Origin: Haliclystus octoradiatus
Taxonomy: Eukaryota > Cnidaria > Staurozoa > Stauromedusae > Haliclystidae
Assembly: GCA_916610825.1 (NCBI GenBank)
Contig: OU744454.1
Span: forward strand, 1,904,501 to 1,968,500
DNA: 64,000 nt
Direction: 5' to 3'
Below, piece by piece: positions 24,448 to 37,472 of the stretch. Every line of letters starts with the position of its first letter. Position 1 is the first letter of the stretch. The position numbers and the translations under genes are program-made. The notes below the pieces were generated by a model, which worked only from the letters and a program-made list of their open reading frames with translations, was not told where the DNA came from and searched no databases.

Positions 24448-27400
24448 GTAAGAGGCTATTATATAATTGCTGTAGAAATGTAGATTAGGTTGCATGCATA
24501 ATGATGAATTTTAATGCAACAATCAAAATGTCATGTTCATATCCTATTGTTAAAGTTAAAGTAGAAAACATTAACAGCATTCTGAGTCATTGAAAATCAT
24601 CATTATTGTGCCATCCAAAAGTAGTCGATTTATCCAACATCAATATTTGACAAGAAGATAAAGATATGCATTAAAACTAGCTACTAGTCTATACGCTCCA
24701 AATTATGGAGAACAAGGGACACTGGTATGGCTAACGCTCTTTATTCTCTGCATGGGTGTTGTGCAGCTTACATTTGAATAGGTTCATAGGAAAATACAAG
24801 GCATGTATTAAGGGTCCTAGCAGAAACTGCCGGATAAGCGATAATTCAAAATAGAAAAAAAAGATTTATAAACGTAAATTATTATACGAGAAAAGTTCAT
24901 CCTCCTGTCAAAAAAGAATCTACGGATGAATAAGCCCAGTCACAAAGTGAATAAATACCACATGCCCGATCAGTAAATATCTATCGTCTCTATAGGTAAT
25001 AATATACATTCTGCAAATACAGTTTGTATGGTCTCTGTATTTTATTTGTCGTGCTTGTGTGTGGTCTTGTTTGCTTGTCAATCGCAGTTTTCAATTTTGA
25101 GACAAAAATCAAATTTCAAAGAGAAGATATAATGTCACGTGACAAAAGAAGTTCTACTACCGACTCACGAAATTCATGCTGAAGCTATATTTGGTGGCAT
25201 TGCAATGGTGTTTTGAAGAGGACTAAATGACAAGATTCATTCATGGTTTTCTTCAGAAGGCAACAAAAGAAAAGAAAAGAATATTTTTTCAATAACTGAT
25301 TTCATATAAACTGACTGTATATACACTCTCTCTAACTCTGAACAAGACGACGGATCTGTCCAGACAGCCATGTTGATGTTTTTATGCATTCTAACATATA
25401 TTTTTATATGTGACTCTGTTCACATCAAGACAATATTATAACTCCTTGTCAATCCAACGACGATAAATTTACTAACATGTCATATATCTTATACATCGAC
25501 AAAACAGTCCTTTGCGCATATTGACGAGAACTCATTCTTTAATTCAAAGAAGCGGATCATAGCCAAGACACCTCATTCACCAATCACCATGCACGAGTCC
25601 AAATCTCAGCGTGAGGCTATATAAGGACAAATACTCACAAATACTCCATTTTCTACTCTCTACACTCATTCATCAATCACTCAATCTACAACAGTTACAG
25701 CGGACAATGACATCATAGTTCTACGTGCATATTGTAATTAAACTTGTACCAAACATGACTCCTCTACATTCATAACCAAAACCTGAACGCATCCGACATT
25801 AACCTATAGATTTCCTCCTGACATATCCACAACGATATTTGCAACAAAAAACAGCACGGCAAACAAACACACATCACAAACATGAGTACGATTTAGACTG
25901 CGTGCAGATATACTATTTCCTCCTTTAGTCTGTCTGCGTACTGGCGCCGAGTATCCCGTACGAGTGTTTGTGCTGAATTCATATTAAATAAATATCTACG
26001 CAGTGTGGTTCCCTGTTATTACTCAATTTTCATTATTTTAAAATACTTTAAATAATATTTTAAATCACAACACACTACCAAAATTGGTAATGGAAAGAAC
26101 AATCAGTACGCTTATCTCGACGCTAATGGGCAGACTGCTCATACGAAGAAAAAGTCTGTCTGCACGCAGGGTAAGCACACTTTTACTTGAAGTAAGAACA
26201 AGCAAACTCAATGTAACATACTGTTCTGGCTAGAAATATTTCTCAACGGTCAACATTGCTAGATCAAACTGTTTTGAGTACACATCGTCTCTAAATCTTT
26301 ATTGTCAACAAATGCTTCTCAAAACATAGAAAAATCTATTACTGAGACCATTTTTACCTGTGATGGATGTAACTGAATCGGGAACTGAATACACAAAATA
26401 TACATGTAAAAACACTAACCGACATAATTAGACAGAACCTACAACCTCCTAACGACCACATAAACGACGTGAAAGAATTTAAACAATGTCAGACTACCAC
26501 ATTTTGTTGTGTGGTACCGGAAGATGAGGATAAGAACGACGAAGGAAAAGAAATAATTCAATGAGAAATTAAAAAGAATCAATCAAATCTACTTTCATCA
26601 AGACGGTTAAAGCATACAACAACAATGAAAGTGGAAATGATAAAAAACCCGGATGAACTTGGGATAAACATACATGCTGACGAATAATGTTGATACTGAT
26701 AACTAGCTGACGTCAGAACAAATGTTCAATGTTAAACAACAGAACGAGCGTATTATCGACAAAAACAAGAACAGCATGTAGCAACAACTCATGGAGTGAC
26801 ATACAATAATACAGATCGAATAACTAACTACGTCAAGGTGATCACTATCCCCTGGTACAATACTGACATTACCCTGGACATTACAAGAAATATTAGTAAC
26901 ACCAGCATCTAAATACGATACAAACAGAAGTCACCATTGACGACATTCCCGGACATCCATGCCTTGACAGCACGAACGGATTCAACGGAGGAAACGAATA
27001 AATAATCTGCATGGACTGGAAGAGATGTGATATTAGAACAAAACTCTCCAACTGTTAAAAGCCTCTACAAGTACATAACAAGCGTTAACAAGTCCAATTT
27101 GAGTGGGCTTTGCGTATTACAATTATACGCAATCAACAATACGACAACATAACGTTGAAAACATCATAACAATCAATACATAATAAATCAATCAACACTA
27201 TCAATAATCAATCAGATAGTATATTTGTTTTCCTTGTTGTTTTAATTGTTTAATTGCACATTGACTAATATAGTTTTACTTCACTGTAAATACCTCGACT
27301 CATTGATTTAACATGACTTGACGAAAGTACTGGATAATTTCTTATCAGCTTGATGTTTGAATTTTCATTTGACATTCAACAAAATTAGAAAACAATTTTC

Positions 27401-30400
27401 AAAAGAAGCTTGATGGCTTATGTCAAAGTTAAACCATTGACTGAGGATTATTACTGGAACAAAGACATGATGCAAATATAGACATGTAAACGTGTAAAAC
27501 TGAATTCCAGGACTTTAACACATTTATACGACGTTTCTACGACGTTTCTACAGCATTTCTACGACAATTCTACGACGCTTCCACAAAGTTTATAAATACA
27601 GTAGTACATGATAGTAGTAGACAGTAATGGTTGATGGTCCCCCTTACACCTATTTGAGACAGTAATAGCACCACGAATCACGGATAGATACGACTCACAA
27701 AGAAACTTGTAAAAAAGATAATTCACGACATAAAACATTACCAGTAAATGATAACCAAACCAATTGTTTGCATATAAGACTATTACTTGCTTGTTACTTG
27801 ATGTGTCCTCGTATTACAGATGATGTCGTGTATTAAATGTAGCATTAATGTATCTAACAAACTGCACATAAAATACACTTGAAGTTTATCAATCGACTGT
27901 TTCATCAATACTGTCTATACAAAGAAACTGTTGAAACTGAAGACATTTTGATGTAAAAATGTTTTATTGCAATGCTTCTATGAACTAATGACGATTGATT
28001 TAAATTAAGGATGGAACTGGAACATTATAACTTAAATTTAATGACCATGACATTATAAGCAGTTTCTATATCATAACCCTTTAGTATGACCCTTAGTTTC
28101 ACAGATCGTCTAAGAAGGGAATCACAACACGAAACTCTATTAATAGTTCAATTCATACTGCAAAAACATGTCGATCTCTGGTTATTTCCTAGTTCCCATT
28201 TTATATTACAGTAAAAATTAATCACGATTTAAACAAAGAATAAATATTATTAAATTGAATCAAAGCGGCTTATCCTGTCATAAACGTGACAGTCTTCCAG
28301 GCAGGCTTACCAAAAAAACATTTAAGCATTTCTTAGCGATTGACCAAAGCCCTTCTCCACATTTTGATAATTTTAAATGGAAACTAGGGTCTGATCAATA
28401 GAAGACTGTTTGACTTGTACAATTGAAAATGAATCGGACAGTTGACCAACAAATTCGTCCATATCTTTTAACTCGGCAGACGAAGATTCTACCGACGAAC
28501 TTGACAGTCCAACAGACCGTGACAAAAACCAAACAACTAACATGCGAAGCGGACATGATCCCATGACAATTGGTCTACTACAATACAGAGACGGTATGGT
28601 GAATAAGAAAAGAAGGTACAGGACGACATTTTCAACTTACCAACTGGACGAATTAGAGAGAGTTTTCTTACGGACACATTATCCAGATGTTTTCTTACGC
28701 GAAGAATTGGCTGCCAAATTACATCTGAGTGAGGCTCGTATACAGGTGAGGCTAATTATTTTTCTTTAAGTATGACTGACGTCCGTTACTGACTGAATTA
28801 TGTCATTTGATAGCCTTAATTTGAAAACAATCGAACACAGTTGTAAGATAGCATATAATCTCTATATTAATTAGTAGTTTCTGTTTGTAAATGCAATGAA
28901 CACACAGGATATTCTATGGCCTATGGTAGATATCATTATTTTCTTCATTTTGGGAATGTTTCAGACCAAAACAGCAGGAGTTTAAGAAACCTTTTACTTA
29001 AATAAGAAACTATCTACTAGAGATGTGGACAAGTGTGTATGTTCTTGCTTCAAGCAAATTTCTGTTAATTTTGAGAAAAACTTGTTTAGTTTTAGGCACA
29101 GAAATTTATGTGCGTATGGCGTGACTTTCAGTCATCGATTGACTGTTAAATGTATATTTATTTATCTTTCTGAGTTATAGTATTAGCATTAAACTGTAAA
29201 TGTTTTTTCTATGACACCTGTGCTATCTTTTTGATAATTGTGACTTTCAAAGAGCAGCGATACAACAATATTTATTATAGATGATAAAAACATAAAAACA
29301 CGGATACATTTCAAACGGTATAGGAACAGATAGGAGATGTAATAGGGGACATTTTTAATTGAGTAAATTCTACCGAAGTTCACTTACCCATTTTGTAAAC
29401 TACAGCATTCTCGAAGAATTCCCCAAATGAATTTCAGCTCCGTCTGAATGATTTTCAAAATGACTGATTCTGATGCAACTGATTTTATTTTAAAGTACAA
29501 TAGGGTCAAATTGGTGGACGTCGTCGGGGTTGTCAATTTTGTCAGCACATTAATTAATTTATTATGATGATTAGTTATTTGGGATTTAATTGCTTTGAAA
29601 TGAAATTGGCAACTCGGATGATGACCTTAACAGTTATGACCCTATTGTCACGAGGATAAATATAAAAACTAAAAGCAATATAAAGTAGTACTTCAAAATA
29701 ATCATCACTGAATTGTAATTATCCTCTTTCAAGTGTGATATAAATCCTATTTTCTATTCACAGTCAGATTTAGTAAATGTTTAAATCTTGTTGGACATTA
29801 TTAGATAAAATTAACTCCACTAGGACGGCTATACGGGGACGTGCCACTTTTTTTGGATCCATATTCAAGCTGAGAAAAAACTTTTTGGGTATGAGATTTC
29901 AAATTTTGGAGCTTTTTGGTATCCTACTTTTGACTTTTTCATGAATTTTTGAAAACATTTGCATCATTTTTGTGTATTTACAATCATTCAACCTGCTAGA
30001 ACTTTTTGGGTAGCATCAACAGAATTTTTGAAACATTTTGGGTACTTCACCTTTTTCCAAAGTGGCACCTCCCAGTCCCTAAAGAGCTGGAGTTACCCCC
30101 CGGGGATAAAAAGAAACTTCATAGATCAGTACTGATTTTATTCACCTGTTAATTGGTATCGTGCAGAGCCTCGTCGTTTGTCATTTTCATGCTATGTCAA
30201 ATCCTGTAAATAAAATCCGTACGGATGCAATACACATGAAGTAATCTCATATATCATTTGGAGTCTATTGCCATTTTCATCAGCTCAAGACATCAAGTAG
30301 ACTATAAATATTGCTTTAGCCAATATATAATATTTACAAATTCGTTTAAGATAGGTGTTAGTGTGCACGCAGACAGGCAGCTAATATGCTGGGGTTATAG

Positions 30401-31770
30401 TATTTCCCTTCAAATTCCGTATAAACCATTATCAATAAGTACACATTAACCATTTCTATATAAATAGTACTAATAACAGTACAAACAACAAACACTTGTT
30501 ACTTATCGAGCATAATGGTATTTCTTTTACGACAGACCTAATTCTAATGACACAATCATATCGACAAAGAGATACAGATGACAGAATTATAACATGACTG
30601 ACTGACTTGACTGACAAACGACAAATGACAAGTAACAAGATAAATATGAAATGGGTGAGCCCAATTTTAAATATTTATAGACGGATAAGCTTACATTTTG
30701 ATTATGAGACCCATACACATACAAAGATTTTCCATTGGTTCAACTCCCTATAATACGACGATCGTGTGAATCATATTTATAAAACTAACATAATAATACA
30801 ATTCCATAAAAAGATCATATAATTTCAACTCTATTTAAATTACATCATCCTTAACAAAATAATATTATTAGACCTAGCTAAGACAGTGCAGCTCAAATTT
30901 ACGTTTTCAAGAGTTTTAAAATGATCATAATATTATACCTTACCTTAACGTATAAATAATAGAAATATTGAAAATGACAATTTTTCGGTATTTTAAGGTT
31001 TTCTTGTTTTGATGCGAAAATTATACTAATGACGAAAAGATGTTCATTACAGTTTAGTTGGATTATTTACGTAAATGTTAAAGATCTGATCAATTTAAAA
31101 TTCTTGAAAACGCAAATTTGAGTTGAACTATCGCCTTTTAATGTCAATACCTGATATTGATAATTATCTCATAAGCAAAAGTAATATAAAGATCAAAGAA
31201 GATAAATAATAAAATTAGGAAAAACACTTGCGCAATGACGAAGAATAGAGTCCTGGGCTCTATAGCATAAAATATTTTTGCCTTTTTTATATCGATCGAA
31301 AAGCCATTTATATGGTAGACCAATTCAATATACAAAATTGAGTAGTATATATAAGGATATAACATAAGCTAGCTATTCAGCTTCGAGAAATGAATAATTA
31401 ACTTATCATATTTCCTTGGATTTAACTTGACTTTTTGTTTTATCAACTCTAGGTATGGTTTCAAAACAGACGAGCAAAATGGCGAAAAAGAAGCAAGCAT
31501 TTAAGCCAGCAAATGACTCTTCCTGGTATAGGACAGCAATTAGGCCCTCAAGTCAAACATCATGCCTCGATCAATTTCAATAACAACAACAACCAATTAA
31601 CATCTAACGTTTGTAACTCTATGTTTTTAAAGAGTTTAACACAGCAAAATACATTAATTGGAGATTCGAAAATGAATAATTTACAAATTATATCATCAAT
31701 CCATAAAATTCAAGCGAACTGTCTGCTTGGTGGTGGATGTAAACAATGTCGCTCCGGTATCAAAGCGTAG
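24219..31770 (+). CDS. Paired-like (Q50) homeobox gene, 3 recognised exons
   Basis: Transcription factor of the PRD-like class, closest by eye to the Arx/homeobrain/aristaless group. Exons: 24219-24447, 28480-28745, 31453-31770. Together they make 270 codons plus stop, with matching phases (1, then 0). Exon 1 has an octapeptide/eh1-like repressor motif, YSIASILGL (residues 39-47), as in Arx and Rax proteins. Exon 2 gives an acidic linker and homeodomain residues 1-46 ([20 protein letters not shown] start). Exon 3 supplies [12 protein letters not shown] with glutamine at position 50. The intron between homeodomain residues 46 and 47 is the conserved PRD-class site. No paired domain and no recognisable C-terminal OAR motif are present. 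The N-terminus could lie further upstream, since an acceptor-like site precedes 24301. Confidence 0.85.
25590..26105 (+). mobile_element. Possible solo or partial LTR in homeobox intron 1
   Basis: A promoter-like CTATATAAGG (25617-25626) is followed by about 370 bp, an ATTAAATAAA region and, at 26085, CAAAATTGGTAATGG, which could be a primer site. No second LTR or pol domain found. Confidence 0.25.
27528..27585. repeat. Degenerate short tandem repeat (CGACGTTTCTA-like)
   Basis: Four to five imperfect 12-13-bp units of the form TTCTACGACG, within homeobox intron 1. The remainder of 24448-28479 shows no supported gene. Confidence 0.6.
28480..28745 (+). CDS. Homeobox gene exon 2 (homeodomain N-terminal part)
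   Basis: The acceptor is CTCGGCAG, chosen because it matches the phase of exon 1 and excludes an upstream in-frame TGA. The exon encodes the acidic linker [13 protein letters not shown], then the homeodomain to ARIQ, then the donor GTGAGG. Confidence 0.85.
29672..30110 (+). repeat. Dispersed repeat, TACCCCC-ended family, copy 2
   Basis: Reverse complement of the 2806-3275 copy, with clear ACTTTTTGGGTA units and the end GAGTTACCCCC. It lies in homeobox intron 2. The rest of that intron shows nothing else recognisable. Confidence 0.78.
31453..31770 (+). CDS. Homeobox gene exon 3 (homeodomain C-terminal part and tail)
   Basis: Starts [15 protein letters not shown] immediately after CTCTAG. An 85-residue tail rich in Asn, Gln and Ser follows, ending [10 protein letters not shown]. 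The tail matches no motif I recognise. Confidence 0.93.
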   Translation, partial: VWFQNRRAKWRKRSKHLSQQMTLPGIGQQLGPQVKHHASINFNNNNNQLTSNVCNSMFLKSLTQQNTLIGDSKMNNLQIISSIHKIQANCLLGGGCKQCRSGIKA

Positions 31771-31786
31771 AACGAATTATAATCAA

Positions 31787-31792
31787 AATAAA
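31787..31792 (+). promoter_or_regulatory. Polyadenylation signal of homeobox gene
   Basis: AATAAA 17 bases after the stop codon. The short distance leaves room for other sites downstream. Confidence 0.5.
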
Positions 31793-31901
31793 AATGTAGT
31801 TATTAGTTGTAATTAGAAGAGTAGTAAAACCAATGTTACCTATATTTACCTGGAAGGTACCAAAGATCATTTAAATAGAAATCTCAACAGAGATATGCGA
31901 C

Positions 31902-31928
31902 GTTTCGACAATATTGTTTCATCCTCAG
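31902..31928 (-). other. Hammerhead-like hairpin motif (minus strand)
   Basis: The minus strand reads CTGAGGATG, a stem ACAAT/ATTGT, then CGAAACG. This is the same arrangement as the Penelope-like 3' UTR motif at 9015. No coding remnant is nearby. Confidence 0.35.
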
Positions 31929-32437
31929 GTAGCAAGAAGCAAGAACATAGCTATAATGCTTAGACATTTACTTTGCTAGCATCACATTTAAACATTCTAC
32001 ATCACTGAGCAGTATTCATCTATGAAATTTTTAAATAGAACTCATATATCAATCATATGTATCAATGTAAAGTATAATTAAAATTATTAATCCTTGTTAA
32101 ATTGTATTACTGTTTTATGTGTAACGTCAATTTAATATACGGACCAATGTAAACTAACAGGAAGCATTTCAAATTTGTAAATCGTTTGTTATAATTGATA
32201 ACCATGGTTGGATTTATAAGAAATTAAACGTGGAGAAGAATTCCAATATAGAACAGAATTGTTTATTGTGTGAAGATACCTGATTATATGTAAAGATATA
32301 TCCAATCATAGAAGCAGATCAGCATATCCTATACGTTTGTAATTCCCGAAAGACGGATATTAATTAGCCTGGATCGAATAATAGAAAAGTATAAAAGTAT
32401 ATATAGAATGATGGAGTCAAAAGAGATTGATAGGCTG

Positions 32438-33325
32438 AAGCCCCGGCCAAATGAAGCCAACATTTTGCCAGCTTTTTAACAACATCGATGTTGTGAAAAT
32501 GCTGGATTCATTTGGCCACCCCAGCCAGCATTTTGCCAGCATTTTCACAATATTGAGCCAAATTTTTATCAAATGCTGGCAAATGTTGCCTTCATTTGGC
32601 CACCCCAGCCAACAAATTTCAACAAATTTCGGTGTTGGATTTGTTGACGGGCAATTTGAAGATGATCAAAAAATTGGCGAACATTCTATTGTTCTCTTCG
32701 ATGTTGTGAAAATGCTGGCTCCAATTGGTCAGCATTTTCACAACATTTGACATATCGAATTTCAAAGAATGAAAAAACGTCTTATTGGCCAATGAATACG
32801 AAATGAGTTTAGTTAGTCAAGTTATGACAACAGTTTGGCGCGAATGTCTTGCCATGAAAATCATTTCATAGAGCCGAAAAATACAAATAATATCGTTTGT
32901 CATTTTCTGTAACAGTTTTTGCTCTTTATTCAAAATTCTCAAGTGATTTTGATATTTCTGCGATGGAAGACACAACTACGACATTCCTACCCTTCAAAGT
33001 GACAAAGAAAGTACATACGATCCAGAGACTGATTATTAAAATGTAGTGATGTTTAGTTTAAAATTGTCCACGAAGTAGAGCAAAGAAGGATAACCGAAAC
33101 CCGGGAACCGAAAAGAAAGATATTATTGAACGAGAATAGTTTGAAAAAATGTAAATCTTAATCGAATGACGCCAAAGATGATTTCGTCTTTTAGAAATTT
33201 CTTTCCGGCTCCGGACGTTGTGAAAATGCTGGCTGGGGTGGCCAAATGAAGCCAGCCTTTTCACAACATTGATGCGAAATTTTATAAAATGTTGTAAAAA
33301 TGTTAATTTCATTTGGCCGGGGCTT
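32438..33325. mobile_element. Inverted-repeat element with AAGCCCCGGCCAAATG ends
   Basis: Begins AAGCCCCGGCCAAATGAAGC and ends with the mirrored CATTTGGCCGGGGCTT. The interior repeats CATTTGGCCACCCC and TGCTGGC/TTTGCCAGC motifs and can fold back. No transposase. The related element at 41330 shares these ends. Target duplication not resolved. Confidence 0.7.
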
Positions 33326-33984
33326 AACTAATAAGATAATGTAAAATCCAAAAGTATTGGTAGAAACAAAAAAGATATCCAAACTTTTCAATTCGAGCAA
33401 TAAAGAATTCATCAAAAACATGAGATTGCTAAGCATTTCAACAATTTTTTTATGAACGTTGGAAAATCCCTTACGAATAGTTTTCCAAAATCTTCTAATT
33501 TTGCACAATTTCTTCCAAAAAACGATGGTAATTCATTCAAAATTAAACATTTTACTAAATTTGCTGTGGAGAAAATTGTGTCCAATCTTAAATCCAAGTC
33601 CAGTACTGGTATATATGAGATATCTAGCTCATTTCTGAAACACGTTAAAGATGTTTTAATTCCACCATTAACATTTCTCGTGAACATTTCCCTTCGCACC
33701 GGCTACTTTCCAGATTCTTTCAAAATTGCTAAGGTAATACCTCTTTTCAAATCAGGAAACAACAAAGAATTTCCTAATTATCTATGACCTATTTCACTGT
33801 TGTGCACTTTTTCAAAAATTTTATAAAACGTTTTTGGTTTTCGTAAATATTTTTTCATAAGTCATTGCTTACTCAATTTTTTAAACAATATTTTTCTTCA
33901 AACCGTTCAAAATATCAATGTGCAATATTTCTCGACATAATTCTTCCTGCATCAGCCATCTTGAACGCATCACTTATGCTAGCT

Positions 33985-34048
33985 GAATTTTATTAGGCCC
34001 TAACCGGAGCGTCTGCGTGGAGTTGAGGGCTATTATGGAATGGGGCTA
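33985..34048. mobile_element. Fragment of Mutator-like terminal repeat
   Basis: ATTTTATTAGGCCC through GAATGGGGCTA resembles the end of the foldback element at 46273-47093. It lies inside the LINE fragment. Confidence 0.6.
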
Positions 34049-34586
34049 TCTCGACATCAAAAAAGCTTATAAATTATCTCTCATCAGCGGGCTTTCATGA
34101 CATTCTTTTACAAAAGTTGAATAATTATGGTTTGCATGGGAGTGAATTTCAAAGGATGACCAAGTACCTGTCTAATAGGAGGCAGGCAGTTAAATTTGAT
34201 GGAGCTTTACCTAATTTTTGTGAAATAAGCTGTGGAGTACCGCAAGGCAGTATTCTCAGCCCCCTATTATTCTTCATTTTCATAAATGGTTTACCCAATT
34301 CAACAAAATTCCAAGTAACTCTTTTTGCTGATGACACAACTTTACAATGGTTTTCAAATAACAAGGAAGACATTGAAAATGAAATAAACAATGAATTGAA
34401 ATCTGTGGCACACTGGTTTTACAAAAATCACTTGACTCTACACCCAGACAAATGTAAAGCCTGTAAATATATGCTTTTCAACCATGCCAGACTTTTATCT
34501 ATATCTTTATCACTTGATGGTCATGCTCTGGAACATTGCGGCTCTCTTCAAAGGAGTCATTTCATTAAATTTGTAGGTGTACTGAT

Positions 34587-35261
34587 CAGAGCCATCTATT
34601 TACAAGAGTTGGGACACGCTTTCATGTGCCGCTATCGTCTCCTATTGGACAGATGCCATTCACGTGATTTTTTGGACGCCATTTTCGTACTTTCGGCACC
34701 AGGGTTCTTGTTCTTTTGGCGCCAGGTTTCCTGTTTTAAGCGAAGCGCGCGGAAAAATACAACTTTTATCAGTGAAAACAAACATAGGCTATTAAATTAT
34801 TTATTGTTGTGTTAATAGGCACAATAGTAATCGAAATAAAAGTATTGTTTACTATTCCAACTGGGGACAAGAATTAGAAAAAGTTGTCTTTGACTGCAAA
34901 GAATAAGCGTAAGAGCGTAAGAGATACTCTACAAACTCCTTGTCCATTTAGCAATTCCAATAGCATTGATCTGATTTACTCTTGAGCAACATGCTGATGA
35001 GATCAATAACATAGTATACATTGAAGTAAATTTTGTATTCTAATTTTGAGAGTCCATCAAATAAATATGGAGAAAGACAACTCATAAATGGTTATATTAC
35101 TCTTGTTAAACAATCGCAAACCATTTCACAGAGTTCAAAAATGGCTGAAAACAACACAACATTCTCTTGCACATGCGCACTGCTGCTGAAAACGTGCTTG
35201 GGTCCAGGCCAAAAAACATAAATGGCATCAGTGTCCCAACTCTTGTAAATAGATGGCTCTG
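34587..35261. mobile_element. Longer hAT-family element (675 bp), copy C
   Basis: Same CAGAGCCATC ends as the 282-bp copies but about 390 bp longer inside. Perfect 8-bp duplications GTACTGAT (34579-34586, 35262-35269). It interrupts the LINE frame between FVGVLI and DDDLSW. Confidence 0.92.
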
Positions 35262-35521
35262 GTACTGATCGATGATGATCTCAGTTGGAAAGCCCATGCC
35301 AATTTTGCTGCTTCCAAATTACCTAAAACAATTTTCACCTTAATTCGTCTAAAAAATTCTTAACTTTGAAGCATAAACTAATAATTTACAATTCTTTATG
35401 CAAACTTCGCTTTGAGTATTGTATTGAGATTTGGGGTCATGCAAATGTTTCCGGGTTACAGTTGTTGCAGAAAAAGTGTGTGTGATTATAATGAACGCAA
35501 AGTACGTATCCCATGCCGAGC

Positions 35522-35597
35522 AGCTGATGAAATCATTAGAATTGCTGTTTTCCAGTCGCAGCTGATGAAATCATTAGAATTGCTGTTTTCCAGTCGC
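35522..35597. repeat. Exact 38-bp tandem duplication
   Basis: The unit AGCTGATGAAATCATTAGAA and the 18 bases after it are repeated head to tail, just before the LINE tail repeat. Confidence 0.95.
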
Positions 35598-35598
35598 A

Positions 35599-35822
<224 letters not shown>

Positions 35823-36640
35823 ATATTATTAGTATAAACTTTTGATGAACTGACAGTTCATGAACATAACATGAAAATTCCATTTCAATGGGAAAACTTA
35901 TCAATTTGCGTGACTGGACCCTAAGTCCTAACAACCATGATCTACTTTCAAGCTTTCTGATGATCTGCCGTGGAGTGAGCTTATGTCGAGCAGTGATGTT
36001 TTGGCTAGGGTGCCCTGTTGTAGCTATCTACTATTACATTGAAATTTGTAATATAGACAATTATGATGCCAGAACCTGCTTACTGTGAAATGCGTTTAAT
36101 CACAGTAACTTGATATAAGATTGAAAACAGGTCGTTTTTATTTTTGAAAAGCTGATGTTGGTTGGACTGTTGAGTCAAGTTGATGTTACTTTTCTATCAG
36201 AATAATTTTAGCTTAACTCAATTGATGGCATATCTCATTATCTCAAAATTGAAATAGTTTGCAAATAATTTGATATATAACCAGAAAGTAAAATACATCA
36301 ATTTGTACACGCTAAATCTCATCATAAACAATTAAAATCATAGGTTCTTCATATTATATAAATTATAATACAGTATATAAAATCACAAATGGAATTTAAC
36401 ATAGACATTTAAAATGCAAAGGATTAACATAAATTATAGATTATTAATTATGCACATTATTAAACAATGATTACAACATAAATTATTCGCTTGGCTATAT
36501 AAAATCTGGATATAAAAAATCTTTATATTATCTGATATAAACTTGAAGTGTATTGAATACACACTGTACATGGTTTACATATTCCTCGTAGGTTACTTAA
36601 CTATCTTACATATGCCAAATGAGTATTTTATGGTGAGGTT
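35823..36640. other. Intergenic, nothing recognised
   Basis: AT-rich, no gene or repeat recognised apart from a short GTTCATGAAC palindrome-like motif near 35850. Confidence 0.5.
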
Positions 36641-36644
36641 TTAA

Positions 36645-36843
36645 AGGGGCAAAATTGACCGGCGACCGCTGCGAGATCAATTTGAATTTATGCTTAGCGT
36701 AATTCAACCGTCTCGCTTTGAAACAATTGTTATACGCAGGCCTAACTTGTAATAAAATTCATGTCAACAATGAACATTGTGTTATAACAATAAGCGTGCA
36801 CGTGATCCTAAGTGCGTAGCGCATGCCGGTCATTTTTGCTCCT
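36645..36843. mobile_element. TTAA-flanked piggyBac-like MITE (199 bp)
   Basis: The ends AGGGGCAAAATTGACCGGC and GCCGGTCATTTTTGCTCCT are inverted repeats. TTAA flanks both sides (36641-36644, 36844-36847). TTAA duplication with AGGG-type ends fits piggyBac. Related ends bound the larger element at 42056. Confidence 0.8.
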
Positions 36844-36847
36844 TTAA

Positions 36848-37472
36848 CAATCAATTTGATTATCGAACTAGATAATTTTTAACTAGTATTGGGAGTATAG
36901 TCTTGCTTAGGTATTGTGAAATGAATTTTGAATGCCTTGTTGAATGTAGGCCTAAAACTTGGAACCATGCAAGGTTTAATTCAGCCTAACGGGATCACTC
37001 AAAAACAATTAAATTATAATAAATTATAATTTTTTTGTATAATATTTTGGAACCTTCTGGATTTGAGCATATGAAAGTTTGTGGCACCTTCCTTTAAGCA
37101 AGTTAATATGTTATACTCAGCTAATTATGGAAAACCACCAAAATCACTGACACTCCAGCATTTTGTGGTATTGCGGATATGTTGTTCTAAAATCTGATCC
37201 AGGATTTGCAATTTGATGTGACGTTTCATTCCATAACAAACTCAATATGCTAGCTGAATCAACAAAATCAACCTATTAGTTGAATGTTACCAGTTTGAAG
37301 AAACTTATAATTTAAAAATGTTTTTGTTAGAACAGCAGCATTCTGTAGAAACATTTCTGTTCAGTTCTAGTATATAATATATCAGGTTATATTTTGAAAT
37401 AATTTATGGGTTAATTAAACATCTCCTAGTATAAGTGTCAACCCACCAAATGAAGATACATATTAACGGTAT
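36848..37472. other. 3' flank of HS6ST gene
   Basis: AT-rich. It should hold the sulfotransferase 3' UTR (transcribed on the minus strand), but no convincing AATAAA was found. Confidence 0.45.
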